Part shown: positions 37,218-44,995 of the stretch, piece after piece
Position numbering within the stretch: the stretch's first letter is position 1
Layout: each line of letters opens with the position of its first letter
Assembly (NCBI RefSeq): GCF_029023725.1
Contig: NZ_CP119075.1
Span: 181,501 to 245,500 of the forward strand
DNA from: Synoicihabitans lomoniglobus
GTDB lineage: Bacteria; Verrucomicrobiota; Verrucomicrobiia; Opitutales; Opitutaceae
Length of the DNA: 64,000 nucleotides
Direction: 5' to 3'
Translations under genes and position numbers: made by a program
Notes under the pieces: model-generated
What the model was told of the DNA's origin: nothing
Databases searched by the model: none
The model's input: the letters and a program-made list of their open reading frames with translations, nothing else

Positions 37218-37301
37218 AACCACAGATGAACACAGATGGACACAGATTCAGAGGCACCGCGCTGCAGGCTTGTCTGGGTTTATCTGTGTTCATCTGTGGT
37301 T
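37218..37301. repeat. Inverted repeat containing the start and signal peptide of btuF
   Basis: Left arm AACCACAGATGAACACAGAT (37218-37237) is the perfect complement of the right arm (37282-37301). The btuF ATG (37226) is inside the left arm and the hydrophobic core of its signal peptide is encoded by the right arm. A related TTAACCACGAAATACACGAA stretch lies just upstream near 37158. Confidence 0.85.
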
Positions 37302-38125
37302 GTTTTTTGGGCGGATTGAAGGCGGAGGCGGCCGACCCTATCCGGGTGGTTTCGCAGACGGTGGGGACGGATGAATTGTTGTTGGCGGTGGCGGACGCGG
37401 AGCAGATTGCGGCGTTGAGTCACTTGGCGGCGGAGACGGAGTTTTCGGCGGTGGTGGCGGAGGCGCGGGATTTTCCTTTGCTTACCAAGGGCGGGGACGC
37501 CGAAACGATTTTGAAGTATCGGCCCACGCACGTGCTGGTCGCCGATTACAGTCGGGCGGACTTGGTGGCGCAGCTGGAACGCGCGGGCATCGTGGTGATG
37601 AAGTTTACGAAGTATCACACGCTGGATGATGCGTTTGAGAATTTACGGTGGTTGGCGGAGGTATTGGGGCCGGAGGCGGAGGCGCGGGCGGAGCGCGTGA
37701 TCGCGGACACGCAGGCTCGCTCGCGGGCGCTCGCGACGCGGCTGGACGGAGTGCGCTTGGTCAAAGTGATCGCACCATCGACCTACGGCGTGATTGGCGG
37801 TGCGGGCACGACGTTTCAGGATTTGTGCGACCATGCGGGCGGAGAAAATCTGGCGAGCACGGTGGGTGGTTTGACGGGCCATGAGCCGACGCCGCGCGAG
37901 TCGATGCTGACCTGGCCGGTGGAGAAAGTTGTGGTGGCGGGTAAAGATCGGGCGATGGCATTGGAGCCGTATGCGCGGTTGGCGCCCTATCAGTTCATGG
38001 CTGCGGTTAAGGACGGTCGGGTGGCGTTGATCGAGCCGTGGATGATGAGCACGGTGTCACATCATCGCGTGGCGGCGTATGAACAACTGGCGCGTGAACT
38101 GCATCCGGAGGTGTTTGCCAAGTGA
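37226..38125 (+). CDS. btuF: Cobalamin-binding periplasmic protein BtuF-like
   Basis: 299 residues. The N-terminus (MNTDGHRFRGTALQACLGLSVFICGC...AEAAD) is signal-like but encoded by an inverted repeat. The mature part has the two-lobed ABC binding-protein plan of the BtuF/TroA type: RVVSQTVGTDELLLAVADAEQIAALSH, then TILKYRPTHVLVADYS, a linking helix and C-lobe (VKVIAPSTYGVIGGAGTTFQDLCDHAGGENLA). It delivers B12 to BtuCD. The stop overlaps the btuC GTG by 4 bp (GTGA). The true start could be different if the repeat is not translated. Confidence 0.88.
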   Translation: MNTDGHRFRGTALQACLGLSVFICGCFLGGLKAEAADPIRVVSQTVGTDELLLAVADAEQIAALSHLAAETEFSAVVAEARDFPLLTKGGDAETILKYRPTHVLVADYSRADLVAQLERAGIVVMKFTKYHTLDDAFENLRWLAEVLGPEAEARAERVIADTQARSRALATRLDGVRLVKVIAPSTYGVIGGAGTTFQDLCDHAGGENLASTVGGLTGHEPTPRESMLTWPVEKVVVAGKDRAMALEPYARLAPYQFMAAVKDGRVALIEPWMMSTVSHHRVAAYEQLARELHPEVFAK

Positions 38126-39099
38126 AGAGCGACACCGGATCGACGGGACCATTGTTGGCCGCAGTCGGCGTGCTGTTGGTCGCGTTGCTGGGATCGCTCG
38201 GCGTGGGCGACATGGCGTTGTCGCCGAAGATGATTTGGGCGGGGTTGACGTATCAGGACGACATGGCGGCGGTGGTATTGTGGAACATCCGATTGCCGCG
38301 GGCCTTGGTCGCGGTGGAAATCGGGGCGGCGTTGGCGGCGAGCGGCTTGGTGATGCAGGCGTTTTTTCGCAACAGCCTCGCGAGCCCTGGACTTCTCGGC
38401 GTGAGTGCGGGTGGTTCGGCGGGAGCGGTGGTCGCGATCGCGGCGGGTTGGGCGACGACGTCGTTTTTTGTGGTGCCGACGGCGGCGATCGTCGGTGCGA
38501 TGCTGGCGACAGTGGCGGTGATTGGCTTGGCCAAACGGGGGGCGAGCACGGAGCGACTGCTGTTGGCGGGTATTGCGCTCAACGCGTTGCTCGGTGCGAT
38601 CACGAGTTACGTGTTGTCGAACTTTACGCTGAGTTATGAGCGCAACGCGCAGATCATTTTCTGGCTGTTGGGGGGACTGGAGGATCGCACCTGGGAACAC
38701 GTGACGATGGCGGCGCCGATTGTGGTGGGAGCGGCGTTGTTGTGGCCATTGGGGCGAGCGATGGACCTGCTGAGTTTGGGGGGGGACGAGGCGCAAAGTC
38801 TGGGCGTGGATGTGCGCAGCGTGCGCCGACGCATGTTGGTCTTGGCGACGGTGATGACGGCGTTGGCGACGGCGGTGGCGGGCACGGTGGCGTTTGTGGG
38901 GCTGGTGGTCCCGCATCTGTTACGGCTGGCGTTTGGCCCGGGACATCGGCGGCTGGTGCCGTTGTCACTGATCGGGGGCGCGGCGTTTGTCTTGATCTGT
39001 GATGTAATCGGCCGTTCGGCCGGCAATGTGCGGCTGGGTATTGTCACCTCGCTGGTGGGCGGTCCGTTTTTCCTGTGGATGCTAAGGAGGGCCGGTTGA
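38122..39099 (+). CDS. btuC: Cobalamin ABC transporter permease BtuC-like
   Basis: 325 residues with a GTG start. About ten membrane helices are visible. It has the FecCD/BtuC family signatures NIRLPRALVAVEIGAALAASGLVMQAFFRN, LLGVSAGGSAGA, and at the C-terminus VAFVGLVVPHLLRLAFGPGHRR then ICDVIGRSAGN. As a homodimer it forms the inner-membrane channel for B12, driven by BtuD. Coupled to btuF by a 4-bp overlap. The next gene, btuD, is separated by a long hairpin. Confidence 0.95.
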   Translation: MKSDTGSTGPLLAAVGVLLVALLGSLGVGDMALSPKMIWAGLTYQDDMAAVVLWNIRLPRALVAVEIGAALAASGLVMQAFFRNSLASPGLLGVSAGGSAGAVVAIAAGWATTSFFVVPTAAIVGAMLATVAVIGLAKRGASTERLLLAGIALNALLGAITSYVLSNFTLSYERNAQIIFWLLGGLEDRTWEHVTMAAPIVVGAALLWPLGRAMDLLSLGGDEAQSLGVDVRSVRRRMLVLATVMTALATAVAGTVAFVGLVVPHLLRLAFGPGHRRLVPLSLIGGAAFVLICDVIGRSAGNVRLGIVTSLVGGPFFLWMLRRAG

Positions 39100-39121
39100 T
39101 GAGCTTTTGCCGACGCCGGAG

Positions 39122-39190
39122 TGTCGGGCGTAAAGCCCGACCCACATCGTGGTATGGAGCTCATGCGTGGGTCGGGCTTTATGCCCGACA
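39122..39190. repeat. Long hairpin repeat between btuC and btuD
   Basis: Two 24-bp arms (39122-39145, 39167-39190), each containing GTCGGGC and GCCCGAC, are complementary with one mismatch around a 21-base centre. Each arm is itself partly palindromic around the sequence TAAAG/CTTTA. It interrupts the btu operon. Confidence 0.85.
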
Positions 39191-39244
39191 TCATTCTCGA
39201 TGGCACTCGATTGTCTCTGGTGAAAAAAGAACGGAGGCGTGGAT

Positions 39245-39958
39245 ATGAAGGCGCTCGAGTTGAACAACGTCGCGGTGGCGGGGCGCCTTGAGCCGATGAG
39301 TCTGGCGTTGGAGCCGGGGCAATTGGTCGGGTTGGTGGGACCAAATGGTAGCGGGAAGTCCACGTTGTTGTCGATCGCCGCCGGACTGTTGGATGGTGGC
39401 GGCGACGTGCGTTGGGGCGGGAAACCGTTGGCCGGTATTCCAATGGTGGAGCGCGGCCGACTGGCGGCGTGGGTGCCGCAGGAGGCGCGGTTCGAGTTTG
39501 GGTTTTCGGTCCGCGAGGTCGTGGGGCAGGGACGTTTCGCGCACGGCGATGATGACGAGGGCGTGGCGGAGGCGCTGGCCCGGTTTGATTTGGAGGCGTT
39601 GGCCGAACGGCCGGTAAATCGGCTTTCGGGTGGGGAGCGTCAGCGGGTGATGTTGGCGCGGGCTCTCGCCACGGACGCGCGGTTGCACTTTTGGGACGAA
39701 CCCTTGGCGGCGCTCGATGTGCGGCACGGATTGGCGGGGTTGAAGCTTGCGGCTGAACTGACCGGTCGGGGCAAGACGGTGGTGATGTCCCTGCACGATT
39801 TGCGGGCGGCCCACTGTCTTGATCGGCTCATCCTGCTTGATCGGGGCAAACTGGTGGCAATCGACAGACCGGAGGCCGTGTTGACGGCGGAGCGGCTGAG
39901 CGCGGTGTTTGGCGTGCGGTTGCGTCACGGCGAAGGCCCGATATTGGAATTACCATGA
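39245..39958 (+). CDS. btuD: Cobalamin ABC transporter ATPase BtuD-like
   Basis: 237 residues from the ATG at 39245, chosen because GGAGG lies 8 bases upstream (an earlier GTG is only 2 bases from it). Walker A GPNGSGKST at residues 32-40, signature LSGGERQ, Walker B LHFWDEPLAALD (with catalytic Glu), and switch His in MSLHDLRAA. It powers BtuC. It ends in an ATGA overlap with the adenosyltransferase gene. Confidence 0.93.
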   Translation: MKALELNNVAVAGRLEPMSLALEPGQLVGLVGPNGSGKSTLLSIAAGLLDGGGDVRWGGKPLAGIPMVERGRLAAWVPQEARFEFGFSVREVVGQGRFAHGDDDEGVAEALARFDLEALAERPVNRLSGGERQRVMLARALATDARLHFWDEPLAALDVRHGLAGLKLAAELTGRGKTVVMSLHDLRAAHCLDRLILLDRGKLVAIDRPEAVLTAERLSAVFGVRLRHGEGPILELP

Positions 39959-40554
39959 GCAAAACCAGCGCAGCCGACGAGCATCGTGAGAAAATGGAAA
40001 CGATGCAGCACAAGATGAAGGCCAAGATGAAGGCGGCGCAGGAGAAGCGTGGTCTCATCATTGTGAATACGGGCAACGGCAAAGGCAAAAGCACGGCCGC
40101 TTTCGGCGTGCTGGCTCGCACCCTCGCCCACGGTGGCAAGGCAATGGTGGTGCAATTCATCAAGGCGACCGCGGATGCGGCGGAGAAAGTGCTGCGGGGG
40201 CCGCAGCTCACCTGGCACGCGGTGGGCGGAGGGTTTACCTGGGACACCCAGGACAAGGCGGCAGATATTGCACTGTGCGAAAAAGGTTGGGCGCTGGCGG
40301 TGTCGGCCATGAGCGATCCTGAGTTGAAACTGCTGGTGCTCGATGAGCTCAACGTGGTGTTGAGCTTCAACTATCTGCCGCTGGGGGCGGTGTCGGCCGC
40401 CCTGCGCGAAAAATCGCCGGACCTGCATGTCGTTATCACGGGACGCGATGCGCCGGATGACTTGATCGAACTGGCGGACTTGGTGTCGGAGATCGGCGAG
40501 CTGAAGCACCCGTTTTCCCGGGGCGTAAAAGCGCAGGCCGGACTGGAATTTTAA
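39955..40554 (+). CDS. cobO: Cob(I)yrinic acid a,c-diamide adenosyltransferase (CobA/CobO type)
   Basis: 199 residues. A charged N-terminal helix (about 8-32) precedes a P-loop GNGKGKST at residues 40-47 and the CobA/BtuR-type segments FIKATADAAEK, GGGFTWDTQDKAAD, LLVLDELNVVLSFNYL and VVITGRDAPDDLIELADLVSEI. It transfers the adenosyl group of ATP to Co(I) corrinoid, making coenzyme B12. Translationally coupled (ATGA) to btuD, so imported corrinoids are adenosylated at once. No de novo cobalamin synthesis genes are in the window, so it acts in salvage. Confidence 0.95.
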   Translation: MSKTSAADEHREKMETMQHKMKAKMKAAQEKRGLIIVNTGNGKGKSTAAFGVLARTLAHGGKAMVVQFIKATADAAEKVLRGPQLTWHAVGGGFTWDTQDKAADIALCEKGWALAVSAMSDPELKLLVLDELNVVLSFNYLPLGAVSAALREKSPDLHVVITGRDAPDDLIELADLVSEIGELKHPFSRGVKAQAGLEF

Positions 40555-40591
40555 GTAGAGTTCAATTGAGGTCGCGGCTAAAGGTAGCGCC

Positions 40592-42094
40592 GTGAAATCC
40601 ATTATTGCCTGCGTCGTCGCGGCGCTGCTGATCGGTTGCTCGCGGACCGAAGCGCCACCACTCATCACCACCGAATCGGGACTGACGATTGAAGTGACTC
40701 GTCGGGGTGACGGACCGCTGCCGCAGGAAGGGCAGGTGGTGATCGCGCATTATACCGGCACGTTGGCCGACGGCACGGTGTTCGATACGAGTCGGGACGG
40801 CGGGCAACCCTTCGCGTTCACGCTGGGTCAACGGCAGGTGATCAAGGGCTGGGACGAAGGGTTCAGACTGTTGCACGTGGGTGATCAGGCGACGCTGACG
40901 ATTCCGCCGGAGCTGGCTTACGGTGATCAGGACCGGGCGAAGATCCCCGCCCATTCGACGCTGCGTTTCGAGGTGGAGCTGATCGCGCTGAAAACGCACG
41001 CGCTGGCTGACTTGTTAAGGGCGGCGTTTGAGTCCGGTGGAGTCGACGCGATGCAGGCGAAGTATGCCGAACTCGCCGCCATTGATTTCGGGGATGCGCA
41101 CGTGAGTGAAGGGCAGTTGAATGGATTGGGCTATCGGCTCCTGTTTACGAACGAAACGGCGGCGGCACGGGCCGTGTTCGAGTGGAACGTGGCGCAGTTT
41201 CCGGAGTCGGCCAACGTCTACGACTCGCTGGGCGAAGCGTGCGTGAAGGCGGGAGACCGCGAGGCGGCGCTGGCGAACTATCGCAAGTCGCTCGAGCTCG
41301 ATCCGACCAACTCAAATGCGGAAACCTTCATTGCCGCCCTCACGGCCGCCGGTGACGGAGCGGATGGCCTCGCGCTCATGCAGGAGAAGATGGCGATCGA
41401 GAGCGAATTGATGACGGTCTTCTCGCTGCAGGCCGAGGGCGAGGTCGTCGATCTGGGGGCACTGGGCGGGAAGATTGCCGCATTTTTGACCAAGCCAGCG
41501 GATGATGCCGCGGGCTACGCGCTGGTGCGAAATTATTCCTATTTGGTGGAGTCGGTGGACTTGGATCAGGCAGTGGCGCTGTGGCGTTCCTATCTGAACA
41601 GCCCGAATGCGGCGGTGCGGGAGTTTGCGACCAACAAGATGCGATTCGCGTCCGAGTTGGAAGCTCCGCTGGAGCTCTCGTTTACGGCGATTGATGGACG
41701 CGAAGTCGATCTCGCCGCGATGCGCGGGAAAGTTGTGTTGGTGGACTTTTGGGCCACGTGGTGTGGCCCGTGCATCGAGGAGCTGCCCAACGTGAAACGC
41801 GTTTACGCGGCCTATCACGATCAGGGATTCGAGATCGTCGGCATCTCGCTCGATCGTCCCGGCGACCTGCAAAAACTCACAGACTTTGTGGCGCGCGAAC
41901 AGATGACCTGGCCTCAACAGTTTGAAGGGAAAAAGCACAATGAAGGCGGCAACGCCATGGCTGAGCGTTTCGCCGTCACCGGCATCCCGGCGATGTTGCT
42001 CGTCGATCGCGACGGCATGATCATTTCAACCAACGCTCGCGGCGAAAAACTCGAAACCGAAGTGCGCCGACTGCTGGGTTTGACGCCGTTGTAG
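40592..42094 (+). CDS. Lipoprotein fusing FKBP prolyl isomerase, TPR and thioredoxin-like domains
   Basis: 500 residues. The lipobox LLIGC (Cys16) indicates a lipoprotein. An FKBP domain (about 25-132) has GQVVIAHYTGTLADGTVFDTS, QVIKGWDEGF and ELAYGDQ. A helical TPR-like region (about 135-290; FPESANVYDSLGEACVKAGDREAALANYRKSLELDP) follows. A TlpA/ResA-like thioredoxin domain (about 345-500) carries the redox motif WCGPC (Cys391, Cys394). It should act in the periplasm as a combined folding factor and disulfide reductase. The fusion is unusual, since the parts normally occur separately. It starts 37 bp after cobO and may share its transcript. Confidence 0.88.
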   Translation: MKSIIACVVAALLIGCSRTEAPPLITTESGLTIEVTRRGDGPLPQEGQVVIAHYTGTLADGTVFDTSRDGGQPFAFTLGQRQVIKGWDEGFRLLHVGDQATLTIPPELAYGDQDRAKIPAHSTLRFEVELIALKTHALADLLRAAFESGGVDAMQAKYAELAAIDFGDAHVSEGQLNGLGYRLLFTNETAAARAVFEWNVAQFPESANVYDSLGEACVKAGDREAALANYRKSLELDPTNSNAETFIAALTAAGDGADGLALMQEKMAIESELMTVFSLQAEGEVVDLGALGGKIAAFLTKPADDAAGYALVRNYSYLVESVDLDQAVALWRSYLNSPNAAVREFATNKMRFASELEAPLELSFTAIDGREVDLAAMRGKVVLVDFWATWCGPCIEELPNVKRVYAAYHDQGFEIVGISLDRPGDLQKLTDFVAREQMTWPQQFEGKKHNEGGNAMAERFAVTGIPAMLLVDRDGMIISTNARGEKLETEVRRLLGLTPL

Positions 42095-42113
42095 CCGACG
42101 CGGGTCGGGCCGT

Positions 42114-42884
42114 TCAGTGCCGGTCGTTGAGGTCCCAGTCGTAGTCCAGATAGCTTACCTTCCAGCCGTCGGGATCGCGGCGCAGGCTGCGGGCGATGTC
42201 GGCGGTGGTGAAATCGGCGATGAAGTCGAGGATGGCGGTTTGGTTACCGCCGAAGTCATCGGCGAACCAATTGAATATTTGGGAGAGGCGGGCGGTGCGT
42301 CGGCGACCATCGATCTCGTTGCGGTGCGCGAGAAACCACCGGCCTTGGTCGTTGAGTTGCGCGTTTAAGTCGGTGGCAGTGTAAGCCTCGTGGCGCAGCT
42401 TGGGGCAGGAAACTGCCGCGCAAACCAGCGCGAAATGGATGCGTGCATCGTTGAATTGGGGCCGGATAATTTCGTGTTCGATGAACTCCAGCGTGTAGGC
42501 GCGGCCGCCGACGATCGCCAACGGGATGTCCCACGGCTTTCCTTGGTCGACATCGTCGGTTTGGCCCACGGCCGTGATCGTGCGGATGGTGTCGACCGGA
42601 TACACGGAAGCGATGAGCTTCAGCGTGTAAGCGTTGTAGGCATTGATCCAAAACGCGAGTTGGGCATCGCGGGACGCCAATGTGGTCGGATCAGTCGCCG
42701 CGAGCTCGGCGAGGTAGGCGTCGAGACGTGGATCCTTTTGAATCCGGCGGTAGTCAACCTCGGCCCCCCGCACGTGGTCCTGGAGCAATGCGGTATAAAC
42801 GGCGTCATTCACTCCCGCGACGGCCGTGGCAGCTCCGAAAAGAAGCACGATCAAGCTGGGCAGGAGATGGAGGCGTTGCCGCAT
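42114..42884 (-). CDS. DUF547 family exported protein
   Basis: 256 residues with a signal peptide (LPSLIVLLFGAATAVAG). DUF547 features are visible: AFWINAYNAYTLKLIASVYPVDTIRTI, PWDIPLAIVGGRAYTLEFIEHEIIRPQFNDARIHFALVCAAVSCPKL, and the conserved SCP segment. The role of DUF547 is unknown. It converges with the FKBP fusion gene (19 bp between stops) and lies upstream of the ABC transporter genes on the same strand. Confidence 0.9.
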   Translation of the reverse strand: MRQRLHLLPSLIVLLFGAATAVAGVNDAVYTALLQDHVRGAEVDYRRIQKDPRLDAYLAELAATDPTTLASRDAQLAFWINAYNAYTLKLIASVYPVDTIRTITAVGQTDDVDQGKPWDIPLAIVGGRAYTLEFIEHEIIRPQFNDARIHFALVCAAVSCPKLRHEAYTATDLNAQLNDQGRWFLAHRNEIDGRRRTARLSQIFNWFADDFGGNQTAILDFIADFTTADIARSLRRDPDGWKVSYLDYDWDLNDRH

Positions 42885-42972
42885 GGGTCAAATTGAGCGC
42901 CGAGCGGTCCGGACTATTCCCGCTGGTTTCACGTTTGAGAAGTTTAGCCACCGCCGGAGGTGGAGTGAAGGT

Positions 42973-44841
42973 TCAAGTCGCATCGGGGCTGCTGAACTGG
43001 CGGTAGAGTTCGGCGTAGGTGCCGGCCTGCTGGACGAGTTCGTGGTGGGTGCCGCGTTCGATGATGCGGCCTTGGTCGAGCACGAGCACGAGGTCGGCTT
43101 CCCGAATCGTGCTCAGGCGGTGCGCGACGATGAAGCTGGTGCGTCCGGCGAGCAGCACGCGCAGGGCGTGTTGCAGGCGCGACTCGGTGACGGCATCGAT
43201 GGAGCTGGTGGCTTCGTCGAGCACGATGAGGCGCGGGTTGGCGATCATGGCACGGGCGATGCACACGAGTTGGCGTTGGCCGAGAGACAGACCGGAGCCC
43301 CGTTCCCCGACGTCGGTGTCGAGCCCGCGGGGTAACGCGTCGAAGAGATCGGCGCAACCGAGTTGGTCGATGGTGGCGCGCACGGCGGCATCGTCGGCGT
43401 CGGGTCGACCGCGCCGGATGTTGTCGCGAATCGTGCCGCTGAAGAGGAAGTTGTGCTGGGTGACCATGCCCATCCGGCGATGCAGGGAATCGCTGTCGAT
43501 GCCGGACAGGTCGCGACCGTCGAGCCGGATCGTTCCGGACGTGGGCGGGTAGAACTTGGTGACGAGATTGAGAATGGAGCTCTTGCCGCTGCCGGTGTGG
43601 CCGACGAGTGCGATGCTTTGCCCGGCGGTGGCGGCAAAAGTGATGTCGTGCAGGACCGGTTTGTCGGCGGTGTAGCCGAAGTGAACACGGTCGAACTCGA
43701 CGGTGACGCCGGCGGATTCGGCGTCGTTGGGCTCGGCCAGAGGCGTGGCGTCGGGCGGATCGCTCCACTCGGGTTTCCGGTCGATGAGCCGGAATACGCG
43801 CTCGGCTCCGGCCATGGCGATGAGGGCCTGGTTGAACTGGTTACCCAACGTTTGGATCGGCGCGAAAAACACGTTGGCGAGGAAGAAGAACTGGATGAGG
43901 TCGGCGACTTCCATGGCGCCGTCAAACGCCCGCCAGCCGCCGAGCAGCAGGAGGCACGAGATGAAAAACTGGCTGTTGAGTTCGAGCAGCGGCTGCAACA
44001 CGGCAGAGGTGCGGGCGAGCGCCATGTTGTAGCTGGCGTGATCGGCCACGAGTTCGCGGAAGAGGCCGGCGTTGTGACGTTCGCGGACGAAGCCCTGCGT
44101 GACCCGGATGCCGCCGACGGACTCGGCCAGGCTGGCGGTCACGCGGCTAAAACTCTCCTGCGTCGCGCGCGAGTCGCGGCTGAGTTTGCCCCGAAAATGA
44201 TGATTGAGGCCCCACAGCACTGGCGCGAGGCCGGCGATGATGAGAAACATGACCCAGTCCGTCCACGCCATGAGCAGCGCCGCGCAGGTCATTTGTCCGA
44301 GTTGCACGATACTCACGAAGAACACGTCCTGGATGCCGGTGCGCAACGTCTGCACATCGGAGGTCATGCGGCCGATGATGGAGCCGGTTTTTACGCGATG
44401 GAAAAACGCCATCGGTTGCCGTTGCACGGCGGCGAAGATTTCACCCCGCAGGCGGTTGACCACGGACTCACCCAATTCCTGGGCGAAGCGTTGGCGGAAG
44501 TGGAACAGAAAATCGGTGCTGATCGCGAGGGCGAGATAGCCCAGCACCGCCCAGGTCAGCGTGGACGTATCGTGTCCCGAGATGGGGCCGGAAATGATTG
44601 CACCCACCATCCACGCCAGGGCGGGCAGTTGCCCGGAACGCACGAGCGTGAGCGCCACGAGAGCGTTGCGCTTGGCGGCGATGGGCCGGGTGTAGGAAAA
44701 GAGCCGCTGCAGGATGCCCCAGTCCAGTGGTCGGGTCCGGGCTTCGTTTTCCTCCTCGTCGCGGCGCAGGCGCACGAGCCCCAGATCGCGCGGCGTGCGA
44801 GGTGGGCCGCTGGGGGTGCGGATCGGATCCATGGCGCTCAT
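42973..44841 (-). CDS. ABC exporter half-transporter, subunit 2
   Basis: 622 residues from the ATG at 44841 (MSAMDPIRTP); an earlier in-frame start would run through a REP element and is rejected. Six membrane helices (about 80-345) precede the ATPase domain with Walker A GHTGSGKSS, signature LSLGQRQ, Walker B RLIVLDEATSSID (normal catalytic Glu) and H-loop IVAHRLS. The signature departs from LSGGQ (Leu for Gly). It forms a type IV heterodimeric exporter with the upstream gene product, where the altered signature pairs with the partner's altered Walker B. The substrate (drug, lipid or peptide) is unknown. Confidence 0.9.
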   Translation of the reverse strand: MSAMDPIRTPSGPPRTPRDLGLVRLRRDEEENEARTRPLDWGILQRLFSYTRPIAAKRNALVALTLVRSGQLPALAWMVGAIISGPISGHDTSTLTWAVLGYLALAISTDFLFHFRQRFAQELGESVVNRLRGEIFAAVQRQPMAFFHRVKTGSIIGRMTSDVQTLRTGIQDVFFVSIVQLGQMTCAALLMAWTDWVMFLIIAGLAPVLWGLNHHFRGKLSRDSRATQESFSRVTASLAESVGGIRVTQGFVRERHNAGLFRELVADHASYNMALARTSAVLQPLLELNSQFFISCLLLLGGWRAFDGAMEVADLIQFFFLANVFFAPIQTLGNQFNQALIAMAGAERVFRLIDRKPEWSDPPDATPLAEPNDAESAGVTVEFDRVHFGYTADKPVLHDITFAATAGQSIALVGHTGSGKSSILNLVTKFYPPTSGTIRLDGRDLSGIDSDSLHRRMGMVTQHNFLFSGTIRDNIRRGRPDADDAAVRATIDQLGCADLFDALPRGLDTDVGERGSGLSLGQRQLVCIARAMIANPRLIVLDEATSSIDAVTESRLQHALRVLLAGRTSFIVAHRLSTIREADLVLVLDQGRIIERGTHHELVQQAGTYAELYRQFSSPDAT

Positions 44842-44899
44842 GTCGGGATGATTTCCGGCCAGGTCCGGGGAATTTCGGAAGGGCGGCGGATGTCGTGAA

Positions 44900-44981
44900 G
44901 TAGGCTGCGAGCTTGCTCGCGCGGGTTGTGGGGGTGGGGCGAGGGAGCGGCCGCGGGAGCGCCTGCAAGCAGGCGGCCTAC
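44900..44981. repeat. REP-like palindrome between the two ABC genes
   Basis: Starts GTAGGCTGCGAGCTTGCTCG and ends GCAAGCAGGCGGCCTAC. It is closely related to the element at 2672-2743. It lies in the 154-bp gap between the ABC genes and extends a spurious N-terminal reading frame of the downstream one. Confidence 0.8.
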
Positions 44982-44995
44982 GAAGGGACGTGGGG

